NCBI GenBank assembly: GCA_963790525.1
Contig: CAWBOV010000003.1
Coordinates: forward strand, 806,001 to 870,000
Source: CAWBOV01 sp963790525
GTDB lineage: Bacteria > Actinomycetota > Actinomycetes > Mycobacteriales > Jatrophihabitantaceae
Direction of reading: 5' to 3'
DNA: 64,000 bases
Both the position numbers and the translations under genes were made by a program. Below are positions 26,200 to 32,941 of this stretch, in pieces (the stretch's first letter is position 1; each line of letters begins with the position of its first letter). A model generated the notes under the pieces. It did not search any database. It worked only from the letters and a program-made list of their open reading frames with translations, and was not told the DNA's origin.

Positions 26200-26226
26200 G
26201 AAACATTCCCGACGGCGAGGCGTCTG
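26200..26226 (+). promoter_or_regulatory. ECF-type promoter GAAAC-N16-CGTC for the surface protein gene
   Basis: GAAAC at 26200-26204 and CGTC at 26221-26224 are 16 bases apart, the classic ECF spacing of an AAC -35 and CGT -10. Transcription would begin at about 26231-26233, at the ATG itself, giving a leaderless mRNA. This agrees with the absence of a well-placed ribosome site. Confidence 0.45.
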
Positions 26227-26232
26227 CTGTGC

Positions 26233-27486
26233 ATGAATCCACCTCAGAACGTGATTCCCCGGAGGCGTCCGCGTGGCGGACGTCTCGCCCGGCTCGGCGT
26301 CGTCGCCGCTGCGACCGCCGTGACAGGCCTGGCACTGCTGACGGTCGCGAGCTCGGCGCAGGCCGCGAGCGCGCCGTCCGGCTACACCGCGATCACCGGC
26401 TGGAACGCCGGCGCGACCACCACGGCCTCGCTTCCCTCGCCCTACAGCGGCACCGCGTCGCTCACGAGCGGACCCGACCAGACGTCGCTGGCCTACAGCG
26501 GATACGCGAACGTGGTGTACCCGACGACGCCGGCGTACCACTGCCTCGACGGGCACGTCTCCATTCCCTCCGACGACACCAACACGTGTGGCACCTACAC
26601 CGAGACCCTGACGTTCACCGAGCCGGTCACGAATCCCGTCATCAAGCTGGGAATGGGTGGCGGCGGCTGGGCGGTCGGCGGGGACACGCTGACCAAGTGC
26701 ACCGGCTCCTGGGAGGACGTCACGTTCTCCGCGGTCAACGGCTCGGCGCCGACCGGGCTGACGCCGGCCTCGCCGATCGACTCGCCCGTGACGTGGGACG
26801 GCGCCACCCTGGCACTGCCTTCGTCGGCCATTCCGGAGTGTGACTCCCCGGGTTGGGACTCGGAGTACATCTCGGTTCCCGGCACGGTGACGAGCATCAG
26901 CTTCACGTACACGCTCAAGGCCAAGACCACCCGTTACAACGAGGGCGGCAGTGTCAGCGTCGCGGCCGTGGGTGGGATCGCGACGCAGGTCCTGCTTCCC
27001 CCGGTCAAGGCCGACCTCGGGGTCGTCAAGACGGTCTCGAAGGCAACGGTCGCACCGGGTGACCCGATCACCTGGACGATGACCGTCACCAACCACGGAC
27101 CCGATCCGGAACCGAGCTGGACGCTCTCCGACCCGCTGCCCGCCGGCGTCACCGACGTGAGCACCAGCACCTCGGGCTGCTCCATCGCCAACAGCACGCT
27201 GACCTGCACGGGCAGCAACCTGGCGGTCGGCAGTTCGACGACGGTCGTGCTGACCGGCAAGGCGCCCGCATCGGCGGGCACCGTGGTCAACACCGCCACG
27301 GTGAAGGGCACGGCTCCCGACCCCGAGCCGGGCAACAACACCTCGACCACGACCACCACGGTCGTCCCGGTCGTCCCGGTCCCGGCAGCCTCGGCCGAGG
27401 TCGTCGGCCCGCTGGCCGGTACGGCCCTGCTCATCGGTGGCGGCGTCCTGCTCCTTCGCCGCCGGCGGAGCCGGTCAGCGGCCTAG
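26233..27486 (+). CDS. Secreted DUF11-domain surface protein with TM-Arg C-terminal tail
   Basis: 417 aa. The basic N-terminus and hydrophobic core ending TVASSAQAASA form a signal peptide. Residues ~50-250 are a Ser/Thr/Gly-rich beta region with paired cysteines. Residues ~258-380 are a DUF11 domain (ADLGVVKTVSKATVAPGDPI, TVTNHGPDPEPSW). After a Thr/Val/Pro linker, the end has VPAASAEVVG, a helix (391-409) and RRRRSRSAA, a three-part sorting signal of PEP-CTERM/exosortase style without LPXTG. The neighbouring exosortase is the likely processing enzyme (inferred). Start chosen for the promoter and signal peptide. Confidence 0.88.
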   Translation: MNPPQNVIPRRRPRGGRLARLGVVAAATAVTGLALLTVASSAQAASAPSGYTAITGWNAGATTTASLPSPYSGTASLTSGPDQTSLAYSGYANVVYPTTPAYHCLDGHVSIPSDDTNTCGTYTETLTFTEPVTNPVIKLGMGGGGWAVGGDTLTKCTGSWEDVTFSAVNGSAPTGLTPASPIDSPVTWDGATLALPSSAIPECDSPGWDSEYISVPGTVTSISFTYTLKAKTTRYNEGGSVSVAAVGGIATQVLLPPVKADLGVVKTVSKATVAPGDPITWTMTVTNHGPDPEPSWTLSDPLPAGVTDVSTSTSGCSIANSTLTCTGSNLAVGSSTTVVLTGKAPASAGTVVNTATVKGTAPDPEPGNNTSTTTTTVVPVVPVPAASAEVVGPLAGTALLIGGGVLLLRRRRSRSAA

Positions 27487-27505
27487 CGGTCGCAACAAGA
27501 TCTCA

Positions 27506-27545
27506 CGCCCCTCCTCCTGGCCCGCGCGGGTCGGGAGGAGGGGCG
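27506..27545 (+). terminator. Strong hairpin after the surface protein gene
   Basis: CGCCCCTCCTCC (27506-27517) pairs perfectly with GGAGGAGGGGCG (27534-27545). The loop contains a further palindrome CCCGCGCGGG. It starts 20 bases after the stop codon; no T-run follows, as is common in GC-rich actinobacteria. Confidence 0.65.
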
Positions 27546-27552
27546 GATGGCG

Positions 27553-27697
27553 GGTCGCCCACCCCAGCGGCACGCCGTCCACGAACCAGGCCGCTCCCGG
27601 CCACGAACGCGGCCGCTCCCGGCCACGAACGCGGCCGCTCCCGGCCACGAACGCGGCCGCTCCCGGCCACGCACGACCCCGGTCGCCCACCCCAGCG
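27553..27697. repeat. 22-bp tandem repeat flanked by a 17-bp direct repeat
   Basis: Three perfect copies and a degenerate fourth of a 22-bp unit run 27591-27678. Each unit starts CCGCTCCCGG and contains CACGAACGCGG; every junction creates GCGGCCGC. The array is bracketed by identical 17-mers GGTCGCCCACCCCAGCG at 27553 and 27681. The 22-bp period is not a multiple of three, and the array lies between a terminator and the next start, so it is non-coding. Confidence 0.8.
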
Positions 27698-27753
27698 CCG
27701 CTCACCTCTGCCGAGATCCGGCGGAGCCAGTTCCACTCATCGGAGACCAAGCC

Positions 27754-28026
27754 ATGTACCGCGTCAGTGCGATCAACGCCGGCGGCGGGGCGGCCGCGGC
27801 CGGACTCGCCTACACCGGTGTCCCCATCACCTTCATGCTCAGCGTCGGCGTCAGCGTCCTGTGTCTCGGGTTGCTGATCCTGCTCGCGGCCCGCCGCGGC
27901 ACCGCGCAGGTCCCGGACGCCACCACGTCCGTGCCCACCGCCGATCCCACCAGCACCGATCCCACCGGCACCGACTCGCCGACCGCCGACGACCATCGGC
28001 ACCCGGATCCGGGGCTGCCGCGATGA
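27754..28026 (+). CDS. Small LAYTG-containing single-pass membrane protein
   Basis: 90 aa; ATG 27754 has GGAGA seven bases upstream. A short Gly/Ala-rich N-terminus leads into GLAYTGVP, one strong helix (ITFMLSVGVSVLCLGLLILL) and AARR, then an acidic Thr/Pro/Asp tail. LAxTG-helix-Arg resembles a class E sortase signal, but here it lies at the N-terminal end, so the protein may instead be a scaffold or partner. Its stop overlaps the exosortase ATG (ATGA), tying it to that enzyme. No family recognised. Confidence 0.7.
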   Translation: MYRVSAINAGGGAAAAGLAYTGVPITFMLSVGVSVLCLGLLILLAARRGTAQVPDATTSVPTADPTSTDPTGTDSPTADDHRHPDPGLPR

Positions 28027-28595
28027 CCGATCAGCCCGCCGACCGCCCGGCCGGCGCACGGCATCGCCGGCAGGGTCCGGGAACCGCTCGCCTCACCGTG
28101 CCCTCGCGCATCGTGGCCGGCGTGCTGATCGCCGTGGCGGTGGCCCTGCTCGTGGGCACGACCACCGTTGCCCGTGGCGAGGCCTCGTTGCTCGCGCGCC
28201 TGCTGCGCCTGCTCGGAATGTCCGCGCAACAGGACTCGGCACGGGTGCTGTTCCCGACCGCGCACGGCATCATCGGCATCGCGCTCACCGCCGGGTGCAG
28301 CGTCGGACCGCTCATCGCGCTGTTCCTGCTCGCTGCCGCCGGGCTCTGCTGGTTCCGGCCCGCGCCACTGCGGCCGGTCGCACGGGCGATCCTGCTCTTG
28401 GTGGCCGCCTTCGTGCTGGTCAACCAGCTGCGGCTCGTGGTGATCGCCTACTCGATCCGGCGGTGGGGCACCGGCCAGGGTTACGAGATCTCACACGTGT
28501 TCGTCGGTTCGCTGCTCACGACCACCGGCTTCATCGCCGGCGTCTACCTCTTCGCCCGCGCGCTGACGCGCTCCCGGATGCGGACCTCGTCGTGA
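28023..28595 (+). CDS. Exosortase/archaeosortase-family membrane cysteine protease-transpeptidase
   Basis: 190 aa with five or more membrane helices. The family residues are in order: Cys92 in LTAGCSVGPL, Asn134 and Arg137 in VNQLRLVVIAYS, and His158 in EISHVFVGSL, matching the Cys-Arg-His active site of exosortases. The ~30-residue N-terminal leader is basic and disordered. The enzyme cleaves C-terminal sorting signals of exported proteins at the outer membrane-face and may transfer them to a lipid or glycan. Coupled to the small membrane protein upstream (ATGA) and the glycosyltransferase downstream (GTGA). Confidence 0.8.
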   Translation: MTDQPADRPAGARHRRQGPGTARLTVPSRIVAGVLIAVAVALLVGTTTVARGEASLLARLLRLLGMSAQQDSARVLFPTAHGIIGIALTAGCSVGPLIALFLLAAAGLCWFRPAPLRPVARAILLLVAAFVLVNQLRLVVIAYSIRRWGTGQGYEISHVFVGSLLTTTGFIAGVYLFARALTRSRMRTSS

Positions 28596-30073
28596 ACCGG
28601 CTCGGTGCGACCGTCAACGTCCTGGCCATCGTGCTGTGCGTGGTCTTCGTCGCCTATGTGCTGACGATCCTGATCCCGTTCCTGCGGCGCTCCCGCGCCC
28701 GCAGCGGAAATCCCGACAGCTACCAGTGGCACTTCATCCTCCCGTGCCTGAACGAGGAAGCCGTCATCGAGGCCTCCGTGCTCCGGCTGCGCCACGACCA
28801 CCCGGCCGCCGAGGTGTGGTGCGTCGATGACGACTCCGATGACACCACGGGCGCCGTCCTCGCCCGGCTCAGCAACCAGGACGCGAAGGTGCACGTGGTG
28901 TCCCGTCGCGCCCCGACAGCCCGGCAGGGCAAGGGCGCCGCGCTGAACGAGGCCTGGCGCCACATCGCCGCCTTCCACACCGCGGACCCGCACGCCTTCG
29001 CCGAGAGCCAGGTCGTCGTCGGCGTGCTGGATGCCGACGGCCGCCTCGATCCGGACGCGCTGTCGATCATCAGCGGCCCGGCCGGGTTCGCCGACCCCGA
29101 GGTCGGCGCCGTGCAGATCCAGGTCCGGATGATCAACCGCGGTACCGACCGGCCCGACGGCGACCATCCGGCCGCCCCCACCCGGTTCGGGCGGCTGCTG
29201 GTGACACTGCAGGACCTGGAGTTCCGGACGGTCATCGCGGCCATGCAGTACCTGCGGCATCGCATGTCCAGCGCCGGGATGGGCGGCAACGGCCAGTTCA
29301 GCCGTCTCGCCACCCTGAACACGGTCGCCGCGGAGCACGGATCCCCGTGGCACGGTGCCCTGCTGGAGGACTTCGAATTCGGGCTGCACGTGCTGCTCGT
29401 CGGACTGCGCAACCGCTACTGCGACGACGCCTGGGTGGCACAGGAAGCCCTCCCGGAGGCAGGCAAGCTCATCCGGCAACGGGCGCGGTGGGCGCAGGGC
29501 GGCATGCAGTGCTCCAAGTACTTCCGCCGCATCCTGACCAGCCCCAAGCTGTCCACCGCCGGGGCCCTGGAGATCTGCTACTTCCTGCTCATCCCGTGGA
29601 CGCAACTGCTCGGCACGATCGTCTACACGGCCTCGGCCACGTTGATGATCTTCTACGCCGTCACCACGCCCGGCGGGCCGGGCCCGTGGTTCCTGCACGG
29701 CGCATGGGGGCTGGTCCCGCTGGCCGCGCTGTTCGGGTTCCTGCCCCTGGCCAGTTGGGCCTTCGTCTACCGATCCCGCTGCGAACCCGGCACCACCTGG
29801 CGCCGCACGATCCTGCTGGCGCTGTCCTACTGGCTCTACAACTACCTGATGCTCGCCGCGGTGTGGACCGCGCTGTGGCGCCTGCTCCGCTCGCAGAACG
29901 GCTGGGTCAAGACGGCCCGCGTCAGTGCCGCGGCCACCACCACGACGCTCCCGGCCGACCAGCGACCCGCGCTGGTCACCACGCCGGCGCCCGCCCGCCA
30001 CGAAGCACCGCCGAGCGCTCCACCGCCGGCGCGTGCACTCGCCACCCCCTCCGTGGGACGGCACCGGCAGTGA
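28592..30073 (+). CDS. Membrane GT2 glycosyltransferase of the exosortase locus
   Basis: 493 aa from GTG 28592 overlapping the exosortase stop. One N-terminal helix precedes a GT-A domain with CVDDDSDD (Asp79-81), LDADG (147-149), LLEDFEF (Glu259-Asp260) and QRARW (296-300), the D,D,D,QxxRW set of processive glycosyltransferases. Three or four helices follow and then a Pro/Ala-rich tail. XrtG systems of Firmicutes also pair an exosortase with a membrane GT2, so a role in building the anchoring glycan or glycosylating the substrate is inferred. Confidence 0.88.
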   Translation: MNRLGATVNVLAIVLCVVFVAYVLTILIPFLRRSRARSGNPDSYQWHFILPCLNEEAVIEASVLRLRHDHPAAEVWCVDDDSDDTTGAVLARLSNQDAKVHVVSRRAPTARQGKGAALNEAWRHIAAFHTADPHAFAESQVVVGVLDADGRLDPDALSIISGPAGFADPEVGAVQIQVRMINRGTDRPDGDHPAAPTRFGRLLVTLQDLEFRTVIAAMQYLRHRMSSAGMGGNGQFSRLATLNTVAAEHGSPWHGALLEDFEFGLHVLLVGLRNRYCDDAWVAQEALPEAGKLIRQRARWAQGGMQCSKYFRRILTSPKLSTAGALEICYFLLIPWTQLLGTIVYTASATLMIFYAVTTPGGPGPWFLHGAWGLVPLAALFGFLPLASWAFVYRSRCEPGTTWRRTILLALSYWLYNYLMLAAVWTALWRLLRSQNGWVKTARVSAAATTTTLPADQRPALVTTPAPARHEAPPSAPPPARALATPSVGRHRQ

Positions 30074-30125
30074 CACGCCGCTGCCCGTCTCCCGCTACCC
30101 GCACCGACCAGGAAAGGCCCTTCTG

Positions 30126-31313
30126 ATGCACCACCCGATCCACGCGCCTCGCCGCACCGCCGTCCCGCTCGTCTACCTGGTCGCCGGGACCCGGCCGGAG
30201 GCGGTGAAGATCGCGCCGATGGTTCCTGCCCTGCGCGCTGCCGGCCTCGGTCCGGTCCTCGTGGACACGAACCAGCAGCCCGGCCGGGTCGCCGAAGCGC
30301 TTGCCCCGTTCGGGCTGCGACCGAACCTCACCCTGGACATCCACCGTCGCGACGGCTCGCTGGCCGAACTGATCGCGCTGGTCACCGCGAGCTTCGACAC
30401 GCTGCTGACGCGCGCCACGCCCGGTGCGGTCCTCGTGCAGGGCGACACCAGCACCGCGCTCGCGGTCGCCCTGGCCACCCACCTGCACCGGGTACCGCTC
30501 GTGCATCTGGAGGCCGGCCTGCGCACCGGCGATCGCAGCAACCCGTTCCCGGAGGAGACCAACCGGCGGCTGATCGCCGATCTGGCCGACCTGCACCTGG
30601 CGCCGACCGCCCGGGCCGCAGCCGCGCTCGCCGCCGAAGGACACATCGGGCCCGAGGTGCTGATCACCGGGAACACCGTCGTCGACGCGCTGTCGGTGCT
30701 CCTGCCGGCGGCCCGGGCCGCCGGCCTCGCCGCGCCGACCCGCTGGGGCCGGCACCTGGTCGTCACCGTCCATCGGCGCGAGGCCTGGGGACAGGGCGTC
30801 CAGGACGTCGCGCGCAGCGTGCGGCAGCTGCTCGAACGCCATCCCGACCTGCATGCCAGCGTCGTGACCCACCCCAACCCCACGGTCGCGGCCGACGTCA
30901 TCGCCGAGCTGTCCGGCGTTCCTCGCTGCCAGGTGCTGCCGCCCCAGCCCTACGACGACATGCTCGCCCTGCTCACCACCGCCGACGTCGTGCTCACCGA
31001 CTCGGGCGGCCTCCAGGAAGAAGCGCCGAGCATCGGCGTGCCGGCCGTGGTGGCCCGCTGGACGACCGAACGTCCCGAGGGCGTCGAGGCCGGCTGGGCC
31101 GACCTCGTCGGGCTCGACCCGGACCGCATCATCGCCGCGGTCACCGCGCGCCTGGCCCGGCACGCCCCGCCGGCGGTCGGAAACCCCTACGGCGATGGGC
31201 ATGCGGCCGAGCGGGCAGCCGCCGCGATCGCCTGGCTGCTCGGCCGCGGCCCGCGCCCGGCGGACTGGACCGGACACGCCGCCAGCCTCGCCGCATCCGT
31301 CACCGCCGACTGA
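30126..31313 (+). CDS. wecB: UDP-GlcNAc 2-epimerase (non-hydrolysing, WecB type)
   Basis: 395 aa; ATG 30126 follows AGGAAAGG. Signatures are AGTRPEAVKIAPM, VQGDTSTAL, HLEAGLRTGD, PFPEETNRR and LTDSGGLQEEAPS with TTERPEGVEAG. These define the enzyme interconverting UDP-GlcNAc and UDP-ManNAc in the cytoplasm. It closes the exosortase-GT2 operon and would supply the sugar donor used by the GT2 (inference). Confidence 0.9.
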   Translation: MHHPIHAPRRTAVPLVYLVAGTRPEAVKIAPMVPALRAAGLGPVLVDTNQQPGRVAEALAPFGLRPNLTLDIHRRDGSLAELIALVTASFDTLLTRATPGAVLVQGDTSTALAVALATHLHRVPLVHLEAGLRTGDRSNPFPEETNRRLIADLADLHLAPTARAAAALAAEGHIGPEVLITGNTVVDALSVLLPAARAAGLAAPTRWGRHLVVTVHRREAWGQGVQDVARSVRQLLERHPDLHASVVTHPNPTVAADVIAELSGVPRCQVLPPQPYDDMLALLTTADVVLTDSGGLQEEAPSIGVPAVVARWTTERPEGVEAGWADLVGLDPDRIIAAVTARLARHAPPAVGNPYGDGHAAERAAAAIAWLLGRGPRPADWTGHAASLAASVTAD

Positions 31314-31375
31314 TCGGGCGAACGACCGGGCCGCCCTCGGACACGGCCGGCACGACAGATACCGCGCGAACGCCA

Positions 31376-31405
31376 CTGGGCCCGGACCGTGTGGTCCGGG
31401 CCCAG
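31376..31405. terminator. Bidirectional hairpin between convergent genes
   Basis: CTGGGCCCGGACC-GTGT-GGTCCGGGCCCAG is a perfect 13-bp stem with a four-base loop. It lies midway between the wecB stop (31313) and the oxidase stop (31447), so it can end transcription from both sides. Confidence 0.8.
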
Positions 31406-31446
31406 CGGTGTGGCGATGGCCGCGACGTCCGGGTCACGGCCATCGC

Positions 31447-32847
31447 TCACAGCTCCTCGCCCAGCGGTGGGATCGCATGGTTGCCGATGAACACGCCGAA
31501 CGGGTCCCACTCGCTCTTGACCCGGCGCAGCCGCAGCCACGCGTCCGCGTCGTAGCCCCGCGAGGTGTCCATCGACGCCTCGGCGAAGTTGAGGTAGTCA
31601 CGGCCGGTGGCCCACGGCGCCAGCGCCTCGATCGTCTCCCACGTCTGGTGCTCGCCCAACGCGCCCAGCTCGGGAGTCGCCGCGATCGCAAGTGCGAACG
31701 CGAGGAACTGTCCCGGGATGTGCGAGACCGCGCCGGCGCCCTCGGCCGGCACCCCGACGGCTCCGCCGAGCTGCCGCAGCTCCATCACCGTCAGCTGCGA
31801 GTCCGACCCCGGACCGGCCGCGGCCAGCAGGGCGTCGATCGCCGCGCCGGGCAGCTCCTGCAGGATCGACGTCGCCGACACCGCCGGCGTCGGGCCCTCG
31901 GGGTCCATGTGCAGGCGGACGAGCGTCGATGTCGGTACCCGGGTGAACGTGTCCATCTCGGGGCGCAGCCCGCGCAGGGGCGCCAGGATCGACTCGGCCT
32001 CGGCGTCCCCGCCCAGCACCGCGCCGTCGATCACGACCAGGTTGCGGCCGCGGACCGGTTCCGGGATCTCGGGGATCGGAGGCAGCTGCAGGATGCGGAA
32101 CGACGTCGTCACCGATCGCGGCGCGTCGACGGCCCAGGCGGCCCACGTGCGCAGGACGGCCTCGGCCTGCTCCCACGGCCAGATCATCATGCCGGCGTAG
32201 GCGTCCACGAAATCGAAGGCCCGGAACTCGAGCTCGGTGACGACGCCGTAGTTGCCGCCACCGCCGCGCAGCGCCCAGAACAGGTCGGCGTTCTCGCTCG
32301 CCGACGCCCGCACGACGGATCCGTCCGCGGTGACGACGGTCGCGCCGGTCAGTGCGTTGGTCTGCAGACCGAGCTCGCGGGCGTACCACCCCATGCCGCC
32401 ACCCAGTGAGTACCCGAGGACGCCGACGTCGGGTGAAGAGCCGTGCAGCACCGTCAGCCCGTGCGCCGCCGCAGCCTCGACGACGTCGAGCCACAGCGTG
32501 CCCGCGCCGACCCGCGCGATCCGCTCGACGGGATCGATCTCTACGCCGGTCATCGCCGACGTCTTGATCAGCACCACCTCGCTGAGGTCACCCAGCGGGG
32601 AGGCGTTGTGGCCGGTCGCCTGCGTGGTGATCTGCAGGCCGGCGGCCCGGGCGGCAGTGACGATCTCGCTCACCTCGGCGGCGGTGCGCGGGTAGGCGAC
32701 GGCTGCCGGGTTCAGGGTCGAGACCCAGACGTTCCAGGGCATGCGCGACGCGTCGTAGCCCGGGTCACCGGGCAGGTGCACCGCGCCGCCGCACAGTCCG
32801 CGCAGCGCCTCGGCCGCGCGCCGTGTGTCGTTGTGGATGGTGGTCAT
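31447..32847 (-). CDS. FAD-binding (BBE/VAO-type) oxidoreductase
   Basis: 466 aa from ATG 32847 with GGGGGAGA upstream. The PCMH-type FAD domain carries PRTAAEVSEIVTAARAAGL, TGHNASPL, VGAGTLWLDVVEAA and GYSLGGGMGW. ALRGGGGNYGVV precedes the substrate domain, and the BBE end is YLNFAEASMD ... KSEWDPFGVFIGNHAI. The expected His for 8-alpha-histidyl FAD is replaced by the TGHN segment His. It likely oxidises an alcohol or sugar with O2. It lies just downstream of a large regulator with a palindrome in between. Confidence 0.9.
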   Translation of the reverse strand: MTTIHNDTRRAAEALRGLCGGAVHLPGDPGYDASRMPWNVWVSTLNPAAVAYPRTAAEVSEIVTAARAAGLQITTQATGHNASPLGDLSEVVLIKTSAMTGVEIDPVERIARVGAGTLWLDVVEAAAAHGLTVLHGSSPDVGVLGYSLGGGMGWYARELGLQTNALTGATVVTADGSVVRASASENADLFWALRGGGGNYGVVTELEFRAFDFVDAYAGMMIWPWEQAEAVLRTWAAWAVDAPRSVTTSFRILQLPPIPEIPEPVRGRNLVVIDGAVLGGDAEAESILAPLRGLRPEMDTFTRVPTSTLVRLHMDPEGPTPAVSATSILQELPGAAIDALLAAAGPGSDSQLTVMELRQLGGAVGVPAEGAGAVSHIPGQFLAFALAIAATPELGALGEHQTWETIEALAPWATGRDYLNFAEASMDTSRGYDADAWLRLRRVKSEWDPFGVFIGNHAIPPLGEEL

Positions 32848-32923
32848 GTCGTCTCCCCCTCGGACTCGTGGTGTGGTCGAGGGGAACAGTGACGGGACCG
32901 GGTTGCGGGTTGCTTGCGGCCGG

Positions 32924-32941
32924 CTTGAGAGGCGTCTCAAG
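32924..32941. promoter_or_regulatory. Palindrome CTTGAGA-N4-TCTCAAG upstream of the oxidase
   Basis: A perfect 7+7 bp inverted repeat overlaps the stop codon of the regulator gene and lies 77 bases ahead of the oxidase start. It may be the operator for the oxidase or a short hairpin ending the regulator transcript. Confidence 0.4.

Noticed and set aside
27591..27678. 22-bp repeats considered as a CRISPR array
   Set aside because: Copies are directly adjacent with no spacers and no cas genes nearby.
27591..27678. GAAC in each 22-bp repeat as a row of ECF -35 elements
   Set aside because: No CGTC-like -10 lies 16-18 bases after any GAAC in the array.
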